Positions 52,683-64,000 of a DNA stretch of 64,000 nt are shown here, in pieces; the stretch's first letter is position 1; every line of letters begins with the position of its first letter. The stretch is from Tomocerus qinae (lineage: Eukaryota > Arthropoda > Collembola > Entomobryomorpha > Tomoceridae). The stretch lies in NCBI GenBank assembly GCA_020055645.1, contig CM034547.1:48548909-48612908 (forward strand), written 5' to 3'. The notes beneath the pieces are model-generated. The model searched no databases. It was not told where the DNA came from and worked only from the letters and a program-made list of their open reading frames with translations. A program made the translations under genes and the position numbers.

Positions 52683-55600
52683 TTTCACGGCCGACGACAA
52701 TAGTACACTTTTTCCCAGAGACTGCAAGTGTATGGTAGATATGAATACCAATCCAAGACAAAGTTTCTATCTGAAATCAGAAAATCTTAGAATTAGGAAT
52801 TGTTGACATGGATAACGTTTTGGTCACTCCGCCTAAAATAGTCTGAAAAAAGTGCTCGCACACTTCTAGGGGCGTATACTTAAAGATTGGCGTTAATTTT
52901 TGATGGACTACGTTTTATACAACTATGACAAAACGACTAAGTTGTTAAAGAAGACAGAACTAATGTAACTAACGACATTGTCTCACCACCCACGATTTGC
53001 TAGGTATGCATAGATAAGCCTTTTTGTATTTTGTGTTGTAAAACAAACTTAAGACAGTGTCTTCACTGAGTAAATCGAGTAAATAAGACAAGACCAAGCT
53101 TTATCACATATTAATCCATTATTGATTTCCTAGAAGAATAATTTAGTGTCAGAACGGAATATCACACGAAAGAACTTTTTCAATTGTATTGTATTCCATA
53201 AGTTCTTTCGTGAGTGATAGCTAAACAAAATTGAGGTTATGTACTATTTACATTTTCTATTTGCGCATTGAGAATAAGAGAATTCAATCGTGTCTGCGGA
53301 TTGAATGGGTTATTTAATGATAACACCCACATAAAATACAGATACTAATGTACATTTACTTGACTTACACTGAGCCCAGGTGCTCAGAGTCTTTACAAAC
53401 AATATCACATAAGTACTATACAAACTTCAAACTATACACACACCTGGTTCAAATAAATCAATAAAAATAATATTGATTACTAAGCGTGTGTATCGAGACA
53501 AAATTTAGTACACATAAAAATGCCATATAAAATGTTCAATATCAACAAAGATAATCTATATCTATAACAAAAGGGGTAATTAATTCGTGGATCACTTTGA
53601 CTAGTAATGCAGTTAACTTTCACAAATTTCGAATATTATAACGCTTTAACAGCATAAACATGCACTTACATTTGGCTATCTTTGCAGGTGTCTTTGGGTC
53701 AATCAATTTTACAGTAAAATTTCTCTTTCTAAGTCAGTAAATTAAATATTGATTTGTATCCAACTCTTCCACTGTAATGTTTTTAAAAGTGCCGGAGAGG
53801 TAATTGTAATTTACAACAGAAAGCAACTGTATCTGATCCAATCCTTTGGCTATTAATGTGAGATGAGAAATCGAGTAAACCTAAAAATAACAATAAAATC
53901 AATAATTCTCCACACAATACAAAATAATGCTAAAATAGTCACACGATTTTACTTTAAAAGTTTAAACAGATACCGACATAATATCACCTGTTCGGGATTG
54001 AAAACAAATAAATCATATCCTATTACCTTTTGTGAACGAAAAGTCATTTATGCTACCACTTAAAAGTATAGGTGAAGATGAAATCGATTTATTTACCATA
54101 TCTTGCCATGTGCAAAAAACGGTTCAGTCAAGTTGAGATTTTTCTTAATCAGTTGAAAGTTTTTAGGTTTAATTCCTATTTGAACAGCTTAACACATCCT
54201 CAAACATTGTAAACGAGAAGTTTTGATGTTTTTCAGTGTAATGTAAACATTGTCAATGAAAGAAAATTATTTATAGTTGTATGGGAGTTCGATAAAATGT
54301 GCAATAATCTCAAGAGCAGTAAAATATAAAGTTTCTCGTATCAAAAGTAAGCAAAAATTAAACTGCACTTTTGCACTCTACCGTATGTGTTGTGTTAGTG
54401 TTGTGGTGTTGCACTTCCCAAACGTATGTCAGGAAAACTACCATACAATACAAAATCACATTAGCTTAAAAGTAGCACATAAGGTACTAGATACTTATAC
54501 CGTACGTGCTTAATATTTCACTCCTCATTAAGCTACGTGTATGAGACCATGTAGTCTACGTAGCATAGTGTAAGTACACGTATATTTACGATTTATACAA
54601 GTCGTGAGTTTTTAATCCCTCGTATAGTAGCATACACTTAACCGTATTTCAAAAAACGCTTAACTTGTTATGCTATCTAAATACGGGATTCTGATGGGGT
54701 TTAACTGGTTTGCAAATCGCGTATGACGACTATATAAGCAGGTTTATATTTGTAGTTCCAAATAGTTTTGGAAAAATGTTCCCTACTATCAAATGTGAAA
54801 ACACTCAACACAATGATAGTATATACATCCATAGGGAATTATGGAATTAATCATCCTAAATAAGAAAATTAAATAATATTATATTAAACTATATTAATGT
54901 TTATTTAACAATTCTGTGAACATGAAACGAAACTGTTATCTAGTGACGCTTTACCAACAAGCCAAAGTATACAATATTATATAAAATATTATTAAATCAT
55001 ATAATCACATACCGGCTATTCTAAGACTTGACCGCATTGAATTATTTTACATGCAATATACTATCAGTACTCAAAAGTAGTATTAAATAGGCTTAATATG
55101 CAAAGATTATCTTCATAATGCAATGACCTAATTTGACAATTATTGATAATACCAAAGATCAAATCAAACAACATGATCATTTTGTTTAATATGTACTACA
55201 TTTATTATATGATTACATGTTCCTTGTGTTTAATTGTACTACATTTGATTTACTTTACGTTTATCACGTAGCAAATTATTGTCAACATGCTAGCTCCAGA
55301 GCAATTTTTTTCATCATACTTCTTATACTTTACATGACATATCATGATTATAGCTTATTTACTCATTTTTCTCATTACACCTACTGAATAATATTATTAC
55401 ATTATATTAATGTACAAATAAACTAATAGACTCTAATGATTGTAGACTCTAATTAAACTATCTTACTGTGGGGCTTTAATCAACCACCATTTTCTACTTA
55501 AACTTGGCACTCTCTGTAAAACTAGGGGTTATAGCACCTTATTCCACAAATTGTCATCACAGTTGGGTACAATTTTAAGGTTCATACATTTCACGCTGGA

Positions 55601-56273
55601 CAAAAAAGAGCATGGAATCCATATAAAATAGTTGAGGCACCTTTAATTATAGATAATTGTAGAATCATATTCCAATCCCTGTATTTCAGCCTAATTTCCA
55701 GCACGTTAATATCTATCATTCATATAGATCTGATTCTGATATTATCTACTAAAGATATATCAATTACATCTACAACAGTACATCATATACACCAACATCA
55801 ATCTGAAAACAGAACTTATTACAGCTATAATACTACATTATGCTAGTTCACAGTGCGTGGATAATACAAGTTAGTGCTGTATAATCTCGCCATATATATC
55901 TATTCAGATATGCAATGCAATATCCTTATAAGATAGCCAGTACCAGTACAGATATTGTAAAGAAAATATAATTGTTGTACGTTTATACCAGTTTCTATAC
56001 CAAGAGTTATCTAACTGAACTAATTGGAATACGGTATACAATATGGGTACTATTAAAAAGTCTGAACACAGCTTTTCATTGGACACAAATTACTAAAATC
56101 TTGGAAAACAACCATTTTCAACAGATAAGGCATTAAAATGCAATGTAAAGGCATTACAGAAAATGTACGGTAGCCAAAACGCAAATACATATAATACATT
56201 AAAAATAGTTGTAAGCATTAAAAAATTGAAGTTACAGTCTGAAAAGTCATGTTCTGAGGTTCTTTGTGGAAAT
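52683..56273. other. Spacer between ERO1 and pyruvate carboxylase
   Basis: This holds the ERO1 5' UTR/promoter on its left and the pyruvate carboxylase 3' UTR on its right. A good acceptor (TTCTGATTTCAG, CAG at 52771-52773) 88 bp upstream of the ERO1 ATG suggests a 5' UTR intron, with ERO1's first non-coding exon further right, but its donor could not be fixed. No additional gene was recognised; the open frames at 53863-54063 and 54277-54513 look like chance. An inverted repeat lies at 53165-53212. Confidence 0.5.
53165..53212. repeat. 13-bp perfect inverted repeat (CACGAAAGAACTT)
   Basis: The arms at 53165-53177 and 53200-53212 are exact reverse complements with a 22-bp spacer. It lies about 0.5 kb upstream of the ERO1 start codon. 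It may be a small palindromic element or a dyad binding site. Unassigned. Confidence 0.65.
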
Positions 56274-59200
56274 CTATTCTATTAACATGAGCAAATCGTC
56301 TCCTTCAAGTTTCATTCCTTGTTCAATGCAAATCTTTTTGATCTTTCCGGAAACAGGCGCTTGGACTATCATTTCCATCTTCATGGCCGATAAAACAACC
56401 AACGGAGCACCCTTTTCAACAAAATCTCCTTCTTTAGCACGAATTTCAACCACAGATCCAGGCATAGGTGCTCCAACCGATTTTTTGTTATTTTTCTCAG
56501 CTTTGGGATGAATATGAAGTTCCTATTACAAGTCATAAAGAAATGGTTCAACACACATGAGGTTTGAGTTTGAGAAACATTTTTCATATCCAAACATAAA
56601 CTACAGGAATGCGAAAATCATCTATACCTTCACAGCATTTTTATCTTGAATGAATACAGAACGCAGTTGTCCATTCAATTCAAAGAACACTTCCCGAAGC
56701 CCATTTTTGGTAAGATCCGCTGCCATAGCCAAGGTTTTGAAATGTAAAGTTTTTCCTCTGTCAATGGTGACCTCAAATTCTTCACCTACTTTAGGGCCAG
56801 TCAAAAATATTCTTGTCTCCAATTTGTCAACAGGCCCAAACGTGTCACGGAATTCGAAAAAGTCGCTGGCCACATTTGGATACATGGCATAACTCATCAC
56901 ATCTACATCTCTTATATCCTTTCCAAACTTTTCTTTCAAATCATCTTTTGCCTTTTCAAAATCGAAAGGAGCCATCGATTCCCCAGGGCGGCCTTCAATA
57001 GTCTGTATACCTTTCCCTTTCAAAATCTAACAATCAAAAAAATCATATGAGCATAGTTTTTAAATAACATCTTATCAAAATGTTGTAGTGCAGTTTGAAA
57101 ACATGTAACCTTAGATCTTAAAGGTTCAGGAAAACCACCGTACGGTTGACCAATTTGGCCTTGCATAAATTCCACAACAGATTTTGGGAAACTGAGCTCC
57201 TCTGCTTTGTCCAAGACATCCTGGGGAGTAAGTTTATTCTGAGCCATAAACTGCGCAAAATCACCAACAACTTTCGATGAAGGTGTCACCTATTAAAAAT
57301 AAGTATTTTCAGACTTTATAAAACCTGTGATTATAAATGCATTCTAAATACAGTACACACATTTTAAACAATAAATACTACTATACTATGCAATATTAGT
57401 TACATATATATGCAATACAATTAGATACAACAGGTATACTACAACCACGTAATAAATACACTATATAATATGAATACAAACAATATAAATCTTGTAAATA
57501 CAATACACGCTAAATACAAAAATGAAAATATGCACATAATAGTGGTAATAAAACTAATAATCTAGCTTACCTTGATAATATCCCCTAGTAGCTGATTGGC
57601 CTCTCGATAAGCAGATTTAACCTTTGAAAATTGAGAACCTAGTCCCAGAGAATATGCTTGGAATTGAAGATTTGTGTATTGGCCTCCTGGAATTTCGTTT
57701 AGGTATACATCAGCATTTCCAGACTTCATGGTCGTTGTACACTCAAAAGGAGCATAAAGATTTCGAGCTTGTTCCCAATACGCTGAATAACTGCTAACAT
57801 CTTCCAATTTCAACCCAGTATCAAGATCAGTGTATTGTAATGACGCAACCAGAGCCCCCATCGAAGGTTGAGAAGTCAGGCCTGACATTGAGTCTACTGC
57901 AACATCCACAACATCAGCACCAGCTCGGGCGCACTCAATCATAGCAGCAACGCCTGCTCCAGATGTGTCATGAGTGTGGACATGAATCGGTACCGAAGGA
58001 TGTTTGTCACGAAGAGCAGTAATGAGTAATCTTGCAGCTTGAGGTTTCAACAATCCAGCCATATCCTATTAGAGAAACATAAAAGCCTTGTTAAAAACTA
58101 CTTAATATTGTCAAAATAATTAGAAAGTACTGCCAAATAATAATTGACATGCCTTAATACATAAAACGTGTGTTCCAGCTTTAACTAACTCGTCTGCCAG
58201 GTTCACATAATATTTAAGATCGTATTTGGTTTTAGTGGGGTCAGAAACATCTCCCGTATATGAAATGGCAGCTTCAACAACACCACCCGCCTTACCAGCA
58301 GCATCCATCCCTAATATCAAGTTTGGAAGATAATTCAAAGAATCAAATACACGGAAAATATCCATCCCCGTTTTCACGGCTAGGTCACAGAACCTAAAAG
58401 AGCAAGAACGTTATGTAAGAGAACGTTATTCATAAATCATAACACAATAAAATATGTAAGCACGAGCATACTTGTAAACAGCGTTGTCCGGATAGTTTGT
58501 GTATCCAACAGCATTGGCTCCACGTAAAAGCATTTGAAAGGGAATGTTTGGCATATTTTTCCTCATTTCTTCAAGCCGCTCCCACGGACATTCGTGTAGA
58601 AACCTCATAGCGACATCAAATGTTGCTCCACCCCAATTTTCGGAACTGTACAAGTTGTTAAATTTATGGGCCACGAATGGGGAGATTCTAAGGATATCAT
58701 AAGTCCTAACTCTGGTAGCAAGAAGAGATTGATGAGCATCCCGGAAAGTAGTGTCCATTAAGAGCAAACCTTTGTTGTTCCTAACAGCTTTAGCAAACCC
58801 ATTTGGCCCTTCTCTTTGTAATATGGCTCGAAGTCCTTGTGGTGGATCAACTATAGCATAATTACATCATGTCATTAATAATATTTAGGAGGATTTAGAA
58901 ATATTATTAGAAATATTTAGAAAGATGATTGTTATCAGTTATTAATGGAGAGTTAGTGAAATACAAAGTTAACACTAAAATTAGTTAAAATATTAGTTAC
59001 TAAAGTCAACAAGTGGAATACCTTGGCTAGAAAGGGCGTTATGTGATCCAACTAGTACAACAAGGTAACATCAAAATATTGTAAATTGAGACAAACATAA
59101 ACACAATACAAATACAAAGATACACACTACAGCACAATTTACAACCCAAAACCACACCACAAGCCAAAGATAAATTGATATAAGTTAAATGTCAAAATTA

Positions 59201-61612
59201 TTTCCAATCTAATTGCAATAAAAATACCTCCTTCCAGATCAGGAACAACAGGATGTGTTTCAGCTGGCATAAGTCCAGTGGCTAACGGGGTAGTGGGTCC
59301 ATTCACTAAAACAGTACCAAGATAATTCAGCAATTTTTGAGCTCTGTTACGACTTGGAGTGAAATGGAAGAGCTCCGGGTGTTCGTCGATGAAGTAGGTA
59401 TCCAAAGTTCCATTTAAGAATTTTTGATTCTCGAGTACATTTAACAGAAAAGGGATATTTGTCTGCAACCATAAACATATTCTCAATTTCATGAGTAAAT
59501 GACTTCGCTGTAAAACCTACATAGCATGAATGCACATAACACTTACCTTTACACCTCGGACGCGGAATTCTCTAAGGGCTCGATTAATTTTTGCGGCTGA
59601 AGAAGGTAAGTCATGTGCATGCGAAATGACTTTGACTAATAATGAATCATAGTATGGAGAAATTATTGCTCCCGCAAAAGCACTAGCACCATCCAAACGA
59701 ATGCCCATTCCTTCTCCGCTACGGAAAACTTCAATCCTACCCGTATCTGGTTGAAAAGCTTTAGCAGGATCTTCTGTAGTAACACGACATTGAATAGCAG
59801 AACCATCAACTCTAATGTTTTTCTGTTCTTGGCCCAATTCAGGAAGAGTCATTCCTTCTGCGATTCGAATTTGCGATTGTACCAGATCAATTCTACCGTT
59901 GTCAATAACCAGTGGCAAAAATTAAAAATCATGTACCACTGTTAGAAAATCTTTCACAATTTATTTCCACCCTAATTTGTCTTACCCTGTAACCTCCTCT
60001 GTTACAGTATGCTCAACTTGTAATCTTGCATTCACTTCAATGAAAAAATAATTTCCATTCGTATCAAGTAAAAACTCGACAGTTCCAGCGTTCTCGTAGC
60101 CTACATGTTTGCAAAGCCGAACAGCATCAGCAGTCATCCTGTCTCTCACCTACATATAGCAACATTCAATTCATTCGAAATAGTATAAAACACGTATTTA
60201 CAAAATTAATGTATTGTGATTTGAAACTTACGGCAGGATCCAGATTTGGAGCTGGAGCGATTTCCACTACTTTCTGATGCCTTCTTTGAACAGAACAATC
60301 TCTTTCGTATAAATGTACCACGTTACCGGCTTTGTCGCCCAAAATTTGGACTTCAATATGTCTTGGTCTCTCAACGAATTTTTCAATGAACATAGAACCG
60401 TTTCCAAAAGCAGCTTTTGCTTCAGAGCTTGCCAATTTGAACATTTCTTCTACATCCTAAATATCAATACTATTAACATTATTCACGTAGACATTTCGAT
60501 ATCAATGTACATAAATGCTGCTTTAAATATTAATTTTACATGCATGACAAAGCTTTCATATGAATTGCAGCTAGCATTGAGCAGCCATTATATCCGATCT
60601 AAATTTAACAAACCTTCATTTCGCGAACTACACGCATTCCACGGCCACCTCCACCGAAGGCCGCTTTAAAAATAACTGGAAGCCCATGTTTTTGACAAAA
60701 TGTCACTGCCTCTTCAGGCGTAGTGACTGGATGGCTGGTACCAGGAACAATTGGCACACCTTCATACAAAAGAAAAATGTTAAGTGACAGCAGATGTATT
60801 ACGCAATGAATAAAAACATGCATGAAGAGATTAGCGTATTAAATAACCTGCATTAATTGCAGCTTCTCTAGCAGCAACCTTATCTCCCATTTTCTGGACA
60901 ACTTCAGGTGTTGGTCCAATGAATCTAATACCAGCGTCAATGCAGGCTTGGGCAAAATCAGATCTTTCTGATAAGAACCCATAGCCAGGGTGAATAGCAT
61001 CGATATGTAAATCCTAGTTAAAAAACAAATGCCAATATTCATTGAAGGATACTACACAAAAACCAATTAATGAATAAAAGAAAAATTGCTTTTTAGAGTG
61101 TATGTAATTCACAATTTCATTACACAAAATTTACAAAAACGTTTGTATCGGATTTAAAAAATATGGTTATATACCAAATACCAACCTGAGCTAGTTTTAC
61201 AATTTCTGGGATATTAAGATACGCTTGAACTGGTGCAAGGCCTTTTCCAATAATATAGGATTCGTCTGCTTTTTGCCGGTGCATATGCATTTTGTCCTGT
61301 TCGGAGTAAATGGCCACCGACCTTATTCCTAACTCACTACATGCTCGGAATACACGAATAGCGATTTCTCCTGAAATTTTAAAAACACGATAATTGCACA
61401 AACATTAATGTAGCTAAAGAGTTAATCAAAATCCTATTTTTGTAAAATTAGTCACCTCTGTTAGCAACAAGAACACTCCTTATCGGCTTATACTCAATGT
61501 TGGAGCCATAGTGTCTTCTACTTGAGGCATAAGGTTTCGAAGAATGGGCAGCAATAACATTAATTGAATATTGGGAGTTACGAGAAGCTCGGAAAAGGGC
61601 AGCGTAACCCAT
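56274..61612 (-). CDS. Pcb: Pyruvate carboxylase, mitochondrial
   Basis: Fourteen coding exons on the minus strand: join(61456..61612, 61186..61370, 60848..61013, 60614..60759, 60232..60456, 59986..60149, 59547..59892, 59228..59462, 58472..58850, 58153..58393, 57571..58065, 57110..57289, 56628..57026, 56274..56522). All phases join, giving 1188 residues, normal for animal pyruvate carboxylase. It carboxylates pyruvate to oxaloacetate using ATP and bicarbonate in the mitochondrial matrix. Residues 1 to about 40 are a basic, serine-rich presequence. The biotin carboxylase domain has the glycine-rich ATP loop [12 protein letters not shown] (201-212) and [17 protein letters not shown]. The carboxyltransferase domain has [11 protein letters not shown] from 573, the carboxylated-lysine block CIKDMAG (K748) and HVHTHD (776-781). 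The C-terminal carrier domain has biotinyl lysine K1154 in SAMKMEM. The start ATG has A at -3 and G at +4. Intron 10 has a GC donor. The symbol follows recent Drosophila usage; PC is the general name. Confidence 0.98.
58066..58152 (-). other. Probable GC-AG intron in pyruvate carboxylase
   Basis: The 87-bp intron begins GCATGT after ATT AAG and ends CTAATAG before GAT ATG GCT. Protein homology fixes the junction as CIK|DMAG. Using the nearest GT (GTCAAT, 4 nt downstream) would add GCAT and shift the frame. AAG|GCATGT resembles the usual GC-donor context. The other twelve introns of the gene begin with GT. Confidence 0.88.
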
Positions 61613-64000
61613 TCTGACTTTTTTAAATTAGAGAACCAATCTAGCAGTAAGAGGAAATAGAAATACGCTTAGCAAAATTGACGGACTTGGAAAATTAAGG
61701 GTAGCAATGACCTGGGTCCAGCCCAGTACAGAATTAGCAGAATACAATGTATACTACTATAAATTGTTTAGTATATAAATCACTCTAGTCACCTCACCAC
61801 AAATCACCAGATTTTACCACTGAAATGCAGATAACGTAATTTTACTTTACTGATACAGTTTATTTATGCATATATAAACCACTGCAAAACAATCACCACA
61901 AATTGAAATGAGGATTGGAGAATGAAAGTGGAGTGTGGACAATGTGGAGTATTACAAGCGAAAGAAGACGACTTTTATGTAAAACAAAACAGATAAAAAT
62001 GTCATTATCTAATAATAACAGCCTCTCGAACAGAGCTGAAGTATCGCTTATCTAATCTGGTAAGTATATGATGACCTTATACATAAACGCTGCTCTTCAT
62101 CGATGTGTTTGTCTGTAACAAAAATGGTAAATAGAAAAGTTATTACACATGCCACATGAGATTATTCCGAATTATATGCATAAACAGATAAGCATTTAAT
62201 AGATATCAACAATACAGATAACCAAATGCTTAAAATAAAAATATAAATCAAAGAACATCAATGACCTGTGTACGAAAGGATGATAATCTCAATGGTCCGA
62301 TATATTTATATCTTCTGACTCAACTAATTCTCTTACTGTGGTTATTGAAATAAGCAGAAAGAAAAACTAACTGCAATTGGAACATCTACAGCCTGGCTGT
62401 ATCGCAGGTGTTGTGGGTGATTTGATGATGTGCGGTGCGTGATTCCAAGACTGATTTTTGTAATGAGGATGAGGTAGAATGGAAGTCAGGTTAAATCTGC
62501 TTACATTGCGGTAGTGTTCGGTGCTGATTTACAGGCTGTAAAAAACAGAATAATTACATCAATCAATGAATAAATAATACCCACATTCTGCACTATTAGC
62601 ACAGTACCTCACAGTTTTCATGCGCCACAGGTGTTTATGTTGTGTGTAGCCAATACACGTTCATACAATCAATTGCCTATAATGTTCGTAAACGAACAAT
62701 TTTTTAATTCATTAAGAGAAGTAGACAAGACAATAGTAAAAGTGATACAAGTCCTAATTCATACCCAGTTCCAGACAAATACCCTTATTAAATCCATTCA
62801 ACTCTATTGACTCATATGAATAGAAAACTGGTTTTTATAAGCCTTTTTCCCTGACAAACCGGCTAATTAATAGAAATAATCCTTTTAATTGTTTCATATT
62901 TGGCAATAGAAATTGACATGCAATAAAACATCATAAAAATAGCAACTAAAGACAATTATGAGTATGTAGGCAATAAGATTTTTACGGTGTAAGTATTAAG
63001 TATTATAAGTAAAACTTTATGGCACCCCCTAAATATACACAATATACCCACACGCTTATTGTATGGGCTATTTACTAAACACAAGAAGATTGAATGTGTG
63101 GCTATCTCTAAAAATACGACAAAACCTATGGAAGACCGAATACGTTAATTTGTTTACCTACATGAATTAGTTAAAATACATACCTATACATTATATAGTA
63201 TAGTAGTGTATAGTATAATTTACGAATATAATTGTTTGTCCTGTCACTTTGCCAATTACGGCCAGGGACGACTTATTACTTACTATGAGTTCTTACTTCA
63301 AATCATTTTGTTGATAACGGGCACATGTGAAGCATGTAAGTAATCCAAGTCAGCAACAGCATAATACTAACACATTTAATAGTACATACCATTCTAGTAC
63401 TAAAGACTAAATTGTAGCCATCATACCATAATACATAATGTTTTATAGAGCTTAGCTTAGTGAGACTGAGACACATGTATGCTTGCTATGTTGTGTTCTG
63501 TCTGCCTGCTGCTGATGTTGAATACATATAATCAAAAAAGAACGTGATAAAAACATGAAATGCTGAAGGACAAACATAGCATTCGCGTAATAGAACTTAC
63601 AATAATACCTTACCCTCTTCCATCTCAAACTACTTAACAACACAATCTAAGCCATTGCCTTCCACTATAATTATTTTTCTTCAGTACTAACCACTAAAGT
63701 TGTTATTATCTGTAAAATTGTGGTACAAAGGTAATATACGCTTAGCTTATGTAATATAGCATTGTATGCATGTGTATGCATATATGTATAACGATATAAA
63801 AAATCATAATAACGTACTCGACGAGGAAAACTTGTGTCGAATAAAGCCTTCTACACTACATCTCATCTGGAATATGTATTGTTAAATTATGCTCCCTATT
63901 CCCAATTCCCTTACAACAACTACACTAGATTGGTGATTGGACTGGATGACTGGAATATGATTTTATCTCAACAAAACTAATTATTATAATAGTATTATAT
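61613..64000. other. 5' UTR, promoter side and upstream DNA of pyruvate carboxylase
   Basis: A possible 5' UTR acceptor (CCTCTTACTGCTAG) lies 36 bp upstream of the start codon on the minus strand, at about 61650, which suggests an untranslated first exon further right. A GC-richer patch at about 62380-62530 is the best candidate for that exon or the promoter, but no donor can be fixed. No other gene was recognised. The open frame at 63452-63643 has no family resemblance. Confidence 0.4.

Overview
This is eukaryotic nuclear DNA, almost certainly from an arthropod and most likely an insect. It is AT-rich, its genes are split by GT-AG introns, and all three recognisable genes resemble insect orthologues. 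I cannot name the species. All three genes are on the minus strand, so transcription runs from high to low coordinates. Gene structures were worked out by hand from splice signals, reading phase and protein-family knowledge.

Region by region. (1) Positions 1-34941 are the 5' part of a bHLH-PAS transcription factor of the dysfusion/NPAS4 family. The 185-bp exon at 2988-3172 encodes the whole bHLH domain. A short candidate first coding exon at 34892-34941 joins it in phase across an intron of about 31.7 kb. The PAS domains and the 3' end were not found and probably lie left of position 1. The flanking introns hold a 136-bp tandem repeat (2301-2844), a long inverted-repeat MITE-like element (26113-26498) and otherwise unremarkable AT-rich DNA. 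(2) Positions 34942-50421 are the intergenic stretch upstream of dysfusion and downstream of ERO1. It holds a mixed-composition, probably regulatory area (about 35-37.3 kb) and a repeat cluster (about 43.9-47.0 kb) with a seven-copy 16-17 bp minisatellite. (3) Positions 50422-52682 are ERO1, the ER thiol oxidase: ten coding exons, 482 residues, both redox motifs intact. (4) Positions 52683-56273 are an AT-rich spacer. (5) Positions 56274-61612 are mitochondrial pyruvate carboxylase: fourteen coding exons, 1188 residues, with all domains from mitochondrial presequence to biotin carrier. One of its introns appears to be of the rare GC-AG class. (6) Positions 61613-64000 hold the pyruvate carboxylase 5' UTR/promoter and upstream DNA.

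The genes do not form a pathway: one is a developmental transcription factor, one an ER oxidative-folding enzyme and one an anaplerotic mitochondrial enzyme. I found no convincing tRNA, rRNA, CRISPR or intact transposase gene, and no evidence of a novel multi-gene system. The most interesting content is the dysfusion exons, which sit in no long open frame, the GC-AG intron beside an active-site codon, the repeats, and an apparent substitution at an ERO1 position I recall as contacting FAD.
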